This document shows positions 6,506 through 10,738 of a stretch of 10,738 bases of DNA, piece by piece. The stretch spans positions 1 to 10,738 of the forward strand of contig CAZYTO010000197.1 of NCBI GenBank assembly GCA_964650405.1. Reading direction: 5' to 3'. The DNA is from CAZYTO01 sp964650405 (GTDB lineage Bacteria > Acidobacteriota > Thermoanaerobaculia > Gp7-AA8). The notes under the pieces are model-generated. The model worked only from the letters and a program-made list of their open reading frames with translations, made no database searches and was not told the DNA's origin. The position numbers and the translations under genes are program-made. Every line of letters begins with the position of its first letter. The stretch's first letter is position 1.

Positions 6506-7882
6506 GTGAAGGTCACTGTTCGCCGTTCTTCGTTTGTCGTCTTCTCTCTCCTCCTCGCGGCCACGCTGCACGCCCAGACCGTCCGCATCGTCAGTAAGCC
6601 CACTGGCCTGGTCCACGGCGACGTGCCGGTGACGATCCTCACCACCGCGCCGGTGGAGCGCGTCGACCTGCTGGTCAACAACGTGAAGTGGGGCGAGGGG
6701 CGGGGACAGTCGATGGTCATCAACGTCCGCGTGGGTGACTACATCCGGCGCCTGCGCGTGCGGGCGGTGGGCTACGACGCGCAGAACAACGTCGCCGGGC
6801 AGGACGAGATGGTCATCAACGACCCGCGGCCGCCCTTCCGGGCTCACCTCACCAGCGCGAACGGCTGGCTGGCGGCGACGCTGGTCAAGCCGGCACAGCT
6901 CGCCGTTTCGCGCGTCGAGTTCTTCGCCGGGGAGCAACTCGTCGGAACGGCGCTCACGGAGCCGTATCACGTGCCGTTCGATCCGGCGAAGTACCCGCAG
7001 GCGCGCTATGCGCGGGTGGCGGCGTACGGCACCGACGGAACGGAAGCCGACGACGTGCTGGTCTTCGGGAGCATCGTCTCGGACCGCGTCGACGTGACCA
7101 TGCAGCAGATCCCGCTGTCGATCGTGGGCGGCAGGGGCGTTCCAAGCACAGCCGACCTCACCCTTCTGGACAACGGCACGCCGCATCCCATCGAGACCAT
7201 CACGCCCGCGGCCGATCAGCCGCTCTACGTCATCCTGCTCATCGACTACTCCGAATCGATGATCCAGGAGATGCCGGTGGTAAAGGCGGCGGCCAAGCAG
7301 TTCGCGCAGAACCTTCTCCGGCCGGCCGACCGCATCGCCGTGGTCGGGTTCAACCAGACGTCGTTCTGGCTGACCGGCTTCACGAACGACTTCAACGCCG
7401 TGGCCGCGGCCGTGGACAAGGTCAAACCGGGCGGGGAGACCCACCTCTTCGACACGACCATCGAGATGCTGTTCGAGCTGCAGCGCCTTCCCGGCCGCCA
7501 CGCCCTCGTCGTGTTCACGGACGGGGTCGACCAGGGCTCCCAGTTCAAGCTCGACCACCTGGCGCACTACGCGCGCTACGCCGGCGTGCCGCTCTATCCC
7601 GTGATCAAGAACAAGATGCTCTCCCGGCTCATGCGTTTCGGCATCGGCCAGCTCGAGGCACGCCGCCTGGCCGGCCTGGCCCGCGACACCGGCGCCACCT
7701 ACTTCATCATCCGGGAAGAGAAAGAGCTGCCGGGCGTCTACGCGAAACTCGCCCAGGAGCTCCGCAGCCAGTACACGGTCTCCTTCCGCTCCGACACGGC
7801 CGCGCCCGACGAATGGCACGCCCTCGCCGTCCAGTCCAAGAGCGGTATGCAGGTGAGGGTGCCGATGGGCTACTTCCCCTGA
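6506..7882 (+). CDS. secreted VWFA-domain protein (Acidobacterial VWFA-related family)
   Basis: 458 aa from a GTG at 6506; the frame is open further upstream, but that part only shadows the LigD gene. The GTG is chosen because it begins a clear signal peptide: VKVTVRR, hydrophobic FVVFSLLLAATL, then HAQ, with likely cleavage near residue 23. Residues of roughly 24-210 are beta-rich, Ig-like (VERVDLLVNN; VSRVEFFAGEQLVG). The VWA domain follows: MIDAS D247-Y-S-E-S, Thr312 in GGETHLFD, and Asp339 in FTDGVD are all present, so metal-dependent ligand binding is likely intact. The layout of a signal peptide, Ig-like region and VWA with a final SQYTVSFRSD segment matches the TIGR03436 Acidobacterial family, whose function is unknown. 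It acts outside the inner membrane. There are 34 bp to the upstream LigD polymerase. Confidence 0.9.
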   Translation: MKVTVRRSSFVVFSLLLAATLHAQTVRIVSKPTGLVHGDVPVTILTTAPVERVDLLVNNVKWGEGRGQSMVINVRVGDYIRRLRVRAVGYDAQNNVAGQDEMVINDPRPPFRAHLTSANGWLAATLVKPAQLAVSRVEFFAGEQLVGTALTEPYHVPFDPAKYPQARYARVAAYGTDGTEADDVLVFGSIVSDRVDVTMQQIPLSIVGGRGVPSTADLTLLDNGTPHPIETITPAADQPLYVILLIDYSESMIQEMPVVKAAAKQFAQNLLRPADRIAVVGFNQTSFWLTGFTNDFNAVAAAVDKVKPGGETHLFDTTIEMLFELQRLPGRHALVVFTDGVDQGSQFKLDHLAHYARYAGVPLYPVIKNKMLSRLMRFGIGQLEARRLAGLARDTGATYFIIREEKELPGVYAKLAQELRSQYTVSFRSDTAAPDEWHALAVQSKSGMQVRVPMGYFP

Positions 7883-7890
7883 CGCTTCTC

Positions 7891-7927
7891 AAGGGCGAAG
7901 GGCAAAGGAAGAAGGGCGAAGGGCAGG
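7891..7927 (+). repeat. heptamer tandem array C, unit AAGGGCG/AAGGGCA (about 5 copies)
   Basis: Units in order: AAGGGCG, AAGGGCA, AAGGAAG, AAGGGCG, AAGGGCA, then GG. The unit is unrelated in sequence to arrays A/B and D but has the same 7-bp period. It is purine-only apart from one C per unit on the plus strand, and lies in the presumed 3' untranslated region of the VWFA gene. Confidence 0.85.
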
Positions 7928-8024
7928 CAATCCCGCTTGCCCTGACATCAAACGACTTCAACGGTGGACGGCGGCGAGACGTGTGCGCAGTCGAGCTCAG
8001 CCCGACGGCCGTCAAAAATCGCGC

Positions 8025-8040
8025 TGGCGCGGCACTGGCA
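8025..8040 (+). promoter_or_regulatory. possible sigma-54 promoter (-24/-12)
   Basis: TGGCGCG-N4-TGGCA matches the consensus TGGCACG-N4-TTGCA with one mismatch in each half, and the invariant GG and GC are ten bases apart as required. Transcription would start near 8051, leaving a leader of about 170 nt that contains array D ahead of the zinc-ribbon gene. In GC-rich sequence chance matches are common. Confidence 0.2.
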
Positions 8041-8118
8041 GTGGAAACGAGACGAATAGGCGAATGAGCCGTTCCGCGAACCGATCAGTGAACAACGATC
8101 GGCAAACAGCGAGCACAG

Positions 8119-8213
8119 CGATCAACGATCAGCGATCAGCGCATAACGAGCAACGAACAACGAACAACGAACAACGAACAACGAACAACGAACGATCAGC
8201 GATCAGCGAAACC
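8119..8213 (+). repeat. heptamer tandem array D, units CGATCAG and CGAACAA
   Basis: Period 7 throughout: CGATCAA, CGATCAG twice (8119-8139), CGCATAA, CGAGCAA, then five perfect CGAACAA units (8154-8188), a 4-base partial CGAA, CGATCAG twice (8193-8206) and CGAAACC. Degenerate copies extend left to 8082 (CGATCAG at 8082-8088, CGATCGG at 8096-8102). The array mixes two related units in blocks and ends exactly where the Shine-Dalgarno of the next gene begins. Confidence 0.95.
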
Positions 8214-8220
8214 AGGGAGG
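8214..8220 (+). promoter_or_regulatory. Shine-Dalgarno AGGGAGG deciding the GTG start at 8225
   Basis: A strong AGGGAGG lies four bases before GTG 8225 and directly after the last repeat unit. It is the clearest ribosome site on the plus strand of this window and is why this GTG is preferred over other starts. Confidence 0.75.
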
Positions 8221-8224
8221 TCCC

Positions 8225-8668
8225 GTGTCGGAGCCAGCAGTAGTCCCCATCGAGTGTCCCGGCTGCGGCCGCGCTCGGCCGCGGCCGCTGGAAGAGTGCC
8301 GGTCGTGCGGCGCGCCGGCCATTCATCCGAACGACAAGCGCGGCCGCGAGGAAGAGGTGCGGGACGAAGACCTCGAACCGTACGTAACCTTGCGGTACAT
8401 CGCCCGGCTCTTCAAAGTCTTCGCCGTCCTGATGATCGTCATGTTCATCGGGGAAGTGGTCACCGGCATCATGACCGCCGGCGCCGCGGCGTCGTTCCTG
8501 ACCTTGATCACCGAGGGGACGCGCACGCTCATCCTGGCGGGACTGATGTGGGCGGCGGGCGACATCACCCTGTTGCTCATCGACGCAGGGCACGACCTGC
8601 GCGTCGCGCGCATCCTGCTGGGGCGGATCCATTCCGCCCTGCATGGAAAATCGAACGATCAGCGCTGA
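8225..8668 (+). CDS. small zinc-ribbon membrane protein, unknown function
   Basis: 147 aa. The N-terminus has a four-cysteine zinc ribbon: C11-P-G-C14 and C25-R-S-C28 (CPGCG...CRSCG). A charged linker (about residues 36-57, KRGREEEVRDEDLE) follows, then TM segments at about 63-85 and 100-120, and a short basic tail. Zinc-ribbon plus TM proteins are common and mostly uncharacterised; nothing here gives a specific role. The GTG start is set by the Shine-Dalgarno at 8214-8220. The last codons (SNDQR, then TGA) derive from a heptamer-like CGAACGATCAGCG sequence, so the C-terminal five residues look repeat-derived. The final ten bases overlap the end of the convergent lipoprotein gene. Confidence 0.82.
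   Translation: MSEPAVVPIECPGCGRARPRPLEECRSCGAPAIHPNDKRGREEEVRDEDLEPYVTLRYIARLFKVFAVLMIVMFIGEVVTGIMTAGAAASFLTLITEGTRTLILAGLMWAAGDITLLLIDAGHDLRVARILLGRIHSALHGKSNDQR
8659..8668. other. 10-bp palindrome TCAGCGCTGA carrying both stop codons of convergent genes
   Basis: TCAGCGCTGA is its own reverse complement. TGA at 8666-8668 stops the plus-strand gene and TCA at 8659-8661 is the minus-strand TGA. The preceding bases CGAACGATCAGCG (8652-8664) match 13 bases of array D exactly. Confidence 0.8.
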
Positions 8669-9078
8669 CGGGTCCCGAGCACGTCCAGACGCCAGGTGTA
8701 GCCCTCGTGCCTGCCGTTGCGATCCCAGGCGATGTCGACGGCCACGATGTCGGGCCAGTCCGGATTGCCCTGGTAGACGCGCATCTCGCCGATGACGGTG
8801 CGCTCCATGCCCGGCTCGAGCGTGAAGGGCGTCGTCACCGGAACGCCCGCCATGTTCTGGCGCTGCACCCCCGGATTGACCGTCACGCTCTTGATGGTCA
8901 GCGTCTCCGAGGAAACATTGGCGATCGACACCTGAAAGTTCGCGGACGAGCCCATGCTACCCATGGCGTGCACGACGACGGCGAGCATCTGGCCCGCGGC
9001 CTCATCAGCAGGCGTCGAGCTGCTGCTGCAGGCGAGGGCGAGCAGGGCGACGACCAGCGCGAGGGCACGGCGTGCCAT
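8659..9078 (-). CDS. putative lipoprotein with beta-sandwich-like domain
   Basis: 139 aa. MARRALALVVALLALAC is a lipoprotein-type signal: two Arg, a hydrophobic core, and a lipobox-like ALAC with Cys17 as the predicted lipidated residue (Ala rather than Leu at -3, so not perfect). A Ser/Thr linker follows, then alternating strands (FQVSIANVSSETLTIKSVTVNPG; TPFTLEPGMERTVIGEMRVY) suggesting an Ig-like fold with an envelope location. No family recognised. The ATG abuts the TAA of the Doc-like gene (TAAATG) and has no Shine-Dalgarno, so it is probably translated by coupling from that gene and is the last gene of the minus-strand operon. Its 3' end overlaps the convergent zinc-ribbon gene by ten bases. 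Confidence 0.8.
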   Translation of the reverse strand: MARRALALVVALLALACSSSSTPADEAAGQMLAVVVHAMGSMGSSANFQVSIANVSSETLTIKSVTVNPGVQRQNMAGVPVTTPFTLEPGMERTVIGEMRVYQGNPDWPDIVAVDIAWDRNGRHEGYTWRLDVLGTRQR

Positions 9079-9507
9079 TTACGAGTGCGCGACGATGGCC
9101 CGGCCCATCATCTCCCGGACCTCCCGGAAGACGACCTCCGCCGGAATGCCGAGGTCCCGATGCCCGGCGGCGCGCTTGACGAGCGTCTCGGCGGATTTCT
9201 CGTCGAGGACGCGCGTATCGACACTCCGGTTGTTCAGCTCGCAGAACGCGAAGATCGAGGCCAGCGCCACGCGCCGGTTGCCGCCCTTGAACGGGCTGTT
9301 CTGCAAGAGGGCGAAGAGGAACGCGGCCACCTTGTCCGGGAACGTCGGATAGGCCTCGCGCCCCAGCGTCGTCACCTGCGGCCGCTGAACGGTATTGACC
9401 AGCCCGAACTGCGACTCCACCACACCGGGCGAGGCCTGGGTTCCACCGAACTCCACGCTGACGGCCCGGTGCAGTTCCACCAGGTCCTGGACCGTGAGGT
9501 AGCGGAC
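9079..9507 (-). CDS. Doc/Fic-family protein with degenerate active-site motif (start uncertain; open to 9873)
   Basis: The homologous region, 142 aa, begins at 9507 with VRYLTVQDLVELH, matching the start of P1 Doc (MRHISPEELIALH), and continues EFGG...GVVESQFGLV, an AAFLFALLQN helix, the Fic loop and LASIFAFCELNN. The Fic motif HxFx[D/N]xN[K]R reads S-P-F-K-G-G-N-R-R (residues 71-79 from 9507): His is Ser and the acidic/Asn position is Gly, so classical Doc kinase or AMPylase chemistry is not expected. The codon at 9507 is GTC, not a normal start, although GGAG lies five bases before it. The nearest normal in-frame starts are GTG 9480 (loses the first strand) or ATG 9873, which would add a 122-residue Pro/Lys/Ala tail and give a 264-aa fusion. 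Which is used is unresolved. It probably shares a transcript with the upstream Lys-rich ORF and the lipoprotein. Confidence 0.7.
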   Translation of the reverse strand, partial: VRYLTVQDLVELHRAVSVEFGGTQASPGVVESQFGLVNTVQRPQVTTLGREAYPTFPDKVAAFLFALLQNSPFKGGNRRVALASIFAFCELNNRSVDTRVLDEKSAETLVKRAAGHRDLGIPAEVVFREVREMMGRAIVAHS

Positions 9508-9520
9508 GCCGGCTCCGGGC

Positions 9521-9880
9521 TCAGTCGGTGAGCTTGCGAAAAGCTGTTGGATACTTCTTGATTGCCCGTTTGAAGGCCGTGGCGATAGCTGGGTTGGTGA
9601 AGGTTGGCTCGCCGGGGACGGCTTTGGACTGGGCCTTGGACTTGCCGTTGCCGGTGCCTTGGCCGGCGGTTTTGGCGACGGCTTTGGCGGAGGCGCTGCC
9701 TTTTTGGCTGGCTTCTTTGCTGACCGGGGGGCGGGCGCCGCTTTTTTGGGCTTTGCTTTCGCTGCCTTTGGCGTGGACTTCTTTGGCGCTGCTTTTCCGG
9801 ACGCTGCTTTCTTTGGCGCTGCTTTTTTTGCCTGAGGCTTTGGCTTTGGCTGGGTTTTTCGCTTTGTCGCCATGCTTCAT
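9521..9880 (-). CDS. Lys/Ala/Ser-rich small protein upstream of Doc-like gene (candidate antitoxin or H1-like)
   Basis: 119 aa from ATG 9880. Residues 1-85 are a Lys/Ala/Ser/Gly low-complexity tail (histone H1-like), and residues of about 88-119 (GEPTFTNPAIATAFKRAIKK, then YPTAFRKLTD) look like a folded, helical segment. Evidence for this frame: GAGGG lies five bases before ATG 9880; the promoter at 9899-9927 puts the start site just upstream; codons other than Lys, Glu and Gln end almost always in C; and the C-terminal part is ordered, whereas the competing frame (from ATG 9873) is Pro/Ser low complexity there with rare codons such as AGA and CTA. Against it: Lys is mostly AAA, and the competing frame's KKAAPKK pattern is also H1-like and runs into Doc. 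TGA at 9521-9523 precedes the Doc homology by 13 bases, the usual antitoxin-toxin order. No known antitoxin family is recognised. Confidence 0.55.
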   Translation of the reverse strand: MKHGDKAKNPAKAKASGKKSSAKESSVRKSSAKEVHAKGSESKAQKSGARPPVSKEASQKGSASAKAVAKTAGQGTGNGKSKAQSKAVPGEPTFTNPAIATAFKRAIKKYPTAFRKLTD

Positions 9881-9898
9881 TTCAGCCCTCAACCGCAT

Positions 9899-9927
9899 AT
9901 CCTAAGGCGGTTAAGTCCTTTAGTCAA
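9899..9927 (-). promoter_or_regulatory. sigma-70-type promoter, TTGACT-17-TAGGAT
   Basis: On the minus strand, TTGACT (9922-9927) and TAGGAT (9899-9904) are separated by exactly 17 bases. The predicted start is near 9892, just ahead of GAGGG (9890-9886) and ATG 9880. That rules against ATG 9898 and favours ATG 9880 for the first gene of this operon. It is the best complete promoter in the window. Confidence 0.6.
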
Positions 9928-9936
9928 TGGCGGTTA
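9906..9936. promoter_or_regulatory. operator-like direct repeats GGCGGTTA (two copies, 23 bp apart)
   Basis: GGCGGTTA occurs at 9906-9913 (inside the promoter spacer) and 9929-9936 (just upstream of the -35). An inverted core, AACCGC, lies at 9891-9896 just downstream of the -10. Placement at about two helical turns around the promoter suggests a repressor site, possibly for autoregulation of the Doc-like operon. Inference from position only. Confidence 0.4.
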
Positions 9937-9941
9937 CAAGG

Positions 9942-9961
9942 ATCGTCAACCTCTTGACGAT
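9942..9961. repeat. perfect inverted repeat ATCGTCAA-CCTC-TTGACGAT
   Basis: Eight-base arms with a four-base spacer; TTAC (9934-9937) and GTAA (9962-9965) extend it after a bulge. It lies upstream of the Doc-operon promoter and beyond the stop of the winged-helix gene. No T tract follows on either strand, so an operator or mRNA 3' stem is more likely than a Rho-independent terminator. Confidence 0.55.
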
Positions 9962-10011
9962 GTAAGTCCAGCGATTACAGCCACTTAGGCACTGCACACG
10001 TTTTGGGCAGT

Positions 10012-10287
10012 TCAGGCCTCCTCGGACGCGGCGGACTCGACCTCGGGCACGTAGTTGATGGCCAGAAACTCCTTCGCCTGCGCCGTCAGGGTGAAGGCCT
10101 CTCCCCCGCCGTCCCTGGTCAGATACCCCTTCTCCGTAAGACTCGCAGCGGGCGCCTCCCCGCCGCCAAAGGGGTGTTTGATGCCCTTGATCGTCGCCAG
10201 GTCGAGCGTTTCGGCGGAAATGCGGCGGAACTCCTGCAGCACGCGCATCTCCGCCGCGGTCAGTGGAAACGGTAAGACGATTGCCAT
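10012..10287 (-). CDS. small winged-helix-like protein, unknown function
   Basis: 91 aa. After MAIVLPFPLTAAEMRVLQEFRRI come helices and a C-terminal LTEKGYLTRDGGGEAFTLTAQAKEFLAI, which reads like the recognition helix, beta-wing and last helix of a MarR/PadR-type winged helix (LxxxGxLxR...xLTxxG). It may be a small DNA-binding regulator; the divergence from textbook families and the acidic tail (EVESAASEEA) leave this open. ATG 10287 is six bases after a TAGAAT -10 element, so the message is predicted leaderless; there is no Shine-Dalgarno. Heptamer array B begins just upstream of the -10. The next minus-strand genes are the Doc-like operon, which has its own promoter; regulation of that operon by this protein is possible but unsupported. 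Confidence 0.72.
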   Translation of the reverse strand: MAIVLPFPLTAAEMRVLQEFRRISAETLDLATIKGIKHPFGGGEAPAASLTEKGYLTRDGGGEAFTLTAQAKEFLAINYVPEVESAASEEA

Positions 10288-10293
10288 GGGCCG

Positions 10294-10299
10294 ATTCTA
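10294..10299 (-). promoter_or_regulatory. -10 element TAGAAT, leaderless start for winged-helix gene
   Basis: Minus-strand TGTAGAATCG precedes ATG 10287 with six bases between the hexamer and the ATG, putting the start site at or next to the ATG. The same ten bases occur in the MBOAT promoter (3116-3125). The -35 position falls inside heptamer array B and shows no TTGACA-like box. Confidence 0.45.
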
Positions 10300-10300
10300 C

Positions 10301-10360
10301 ACTCGGCACTCAGCACCCGGCACTCGGCACTCGGCACTCAGCACTCGGCACTCGGCACTC
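10301..10360 (+). repeat. heptamer tandem array B, unit GGCACTC (about 8 copies)
   Basis: A partial ACTC, then units from 10305: GGCACTC, AGCACCC, GGCACTC three times, AGCACTC, GGCACTC twice, ending at 10360 and fading into CTCGGCATTCGG. It has the same unit and strand orientation as array A 6.3 kb away. It sits in the divergent gap between the winged-helix gene and the gene at 10421 and covers the -35 region of the former. Confidence 0.95.
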
Positions 10361-10420
10361 TCGTCTCGGCATTCGGGTTGCTTGGAGGCGTGTGATAACT
10401 TCTCTCTGACTCGGCGGGGC

Positions 10421-10738
10421 ATGCGGAAACTCTTTCTCCTTCTTGCGATTGCGGTCGTGGCGGTGCCGGTGTTGGGCGGCTGGCGGCGCGCGAATCTGTA
10501 CGGCGCGGACGCCCGCGCCCTGATCGTGGATCCGGCCCAGCCGGACACGCTGTACCTCGGCACGAGCGGCGGGGAGGTCTACGTCTCCCACGACGGGGCG
10601 AAGAGCTGGCGGAATCCGCGCGGCAGCGTGCCCTTTCCCGGATACGTCGTCGACAACCTCGTCCTCGATCGCGAAGGGCGGCTGTGGGCCGCCTGCTGGG
10701 GACTGTGGGGCGGCGGCGCGATCGCCGTGTCGCCCGAC
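10421..10738 (+). CDS. secreted Asp-box (BNR/sortilin-like beta-propeller) protein, 3' truncated by window
   Basis: The frame is open from ATG 10421 to the window end (106 codons). MRKLFLLLAIAVVAVPVLGG is a signal peptide (residues 1-20). After it, ADARALIVDPAQPDTLYLGT, GGEVYVSHDGAKSW and LVLDREGRLWAACW follow the repeat pattern of Asp-box propellers: a strand 'DP..PDTLYLGT' then S56-x-D58-...-W63 (consensus SxDxGxTW). Relatives include VPS10/sortilin-like and photosystem II stability factor (YCF48)-like proteins; the visible part does not say which. Only a weak GGCGGGG precedes the ATG. Array B ends 60 bases upstream. Confidence 0.8.
   Translation, partial: MRKLFLLLAIAVVAVPVLGGWRRANLYGADARALIVDPAQPDTLYLGTSGGEVYVSHDGAKSWRNPRGSVPFPGYVVDNLVLDREGRLWAACWGLWGGGAIAVSPD

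Larger units (their letters stand above)
7883..8224. other. 342-bp gene-free region with two heptamer arrays
   Basis: It holds no credible gene. Array C (7891-7927) starts eight bases after the VWFA stop, unique sequence fills 7928-8081, and array D with degenerate flanks fills 8082-8213. An inverted repeat CACTG-G-CAGTG (about 8033-8043) and a sigma-54-like match (8025-8040) lie in the unique part. No Rho-independent terminator (stem plus T tract) is visible after the VWFA gene. Confidence 0.8.

Noticed and set aside
4890..6509. 539-aa plus-strand and 463-aa minus-strand open frames over the LigD polymerase
   Set aside because: Shadow frames; the polymerase frame has every catalytic motif.
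6284..7819. 511-aa minus-strand open frame opposite the VWFA gene
   Set aside because: Antisense shadow without motifs.
7983..8243. 86-aa plus-strand ORF with the NNEQRTTNNEQR peptide
   Set aside because: It is a translation of heptamer array D; repeat peptides of this type are spurious.
9873..9898. ATG 9898 as start of the Lys-rich protein
   Set aside because: It lies upstream of the predicted transcript start (about 9892) and the Shine-Dalgarno fits ATG 9880 instead.
9528..9905. 125-aa plus-strand hydrophobic ORF
   Set aside because: It is the antisense of the Lys/Ala-rich region, where AAA/GCC codons read as Leu/Ala-rich; no signal or start site on this strand.
9991..10011. Hairpin ACTGC...GCAGT after the winged-helix gene as a Rho-independent terminator
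   Set aside because: The stem is short with a mismatch and no T tract follows on the minus strand.
10378..10399. TTGCTT and GATAAC as a promoter for the gene at 10421
   Set aside because: The spacing is only ten bases, too short for a sigma-70 promoter.
10297..10591. Minus-strand 88- and 93-aa open frames over array B and the start of the Asp-box gene
   Set aside because: They contain only the translated heptamer and antisense of a gene with a signal peptide and Asp-box.

Overview
The window is high-GC bacterial chromosomal DNA, densely coding on both strands, with third codon positions strongly G/C-rich in the confident genes. The best lineage clue is the secreted von Willebrand factor A protein at 6506-7882. 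It has the layout of the 'VWFA-related Acidobacterial domain' family (TIGR03436). Together with the GC content and the many period-7 intergenic repeats, this suggests an Acidobacteriota (possibly Vicinamibacteria-like) genome. That placement is an inference from sequence character, not a search result.

Layout. (1) 1-656: 3' end of uvrA (excinuclease ABC subunit A), converging on (2) 663-3102, a minus-strand pair with an MBOAT acyltransferase (AlgI/DltB type) followed by an overlapping SGNH-like protein, a typical cell-surface polysaccharide O-acylation pair. (3) 3135-3845: DJ-1/PfpI-family protein resembling isonitrile hydratase, divergent from the MBOAT gene across a 32-bp gap with back-to-back -10 elements. 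(4) 3967-7882: a plus-strand run with a conserved protein of unknown function, a multi-TM protein with a Cys-rich tail, a stand-alone LigD-type polymerase domain (NHEJ primase-polymerase) and the secreted VWFA protein. (5) 7883-8224: a 342-bp gene-free stretch with two heptamer arrays, leading into (6) a small zinc-ribbon membrane protein (8225-8668), whose stop codon overlaps that of (7) a minus-strand lipoprotein (8659-9078). The lipoprotein directly follows (8) a Doc/Fic-like gene and an upstream Lys/Ala-rich ORF in another frame. These two look like a toxin-antitoxin-like pair whose toxin has a degenerate Fic motif and no ordinary start codon. (9) 10012-10287: a small winged-helix-like protein. 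(10) 10421-end: the start of a secreted Asp-box (BNR/sortilin-like) protein.

The most unusual signals are two. First, short tandem arrays with three unrelated heptamer units but the same 7-bp period occur at four intergenic sites. Three of them abut a translation start, SD or -10 element, and a fragment of one unit forms the shared stop-codon palindrome of two convergent genes. Second, the Doc-like locus shows the apparent coding frame switching at about 9521, an SD-like GGAG placed before a GTC where Doc should start, Ser in place of the Fic His, and a well-formed promoter with repeated operator-like octamers upstream.
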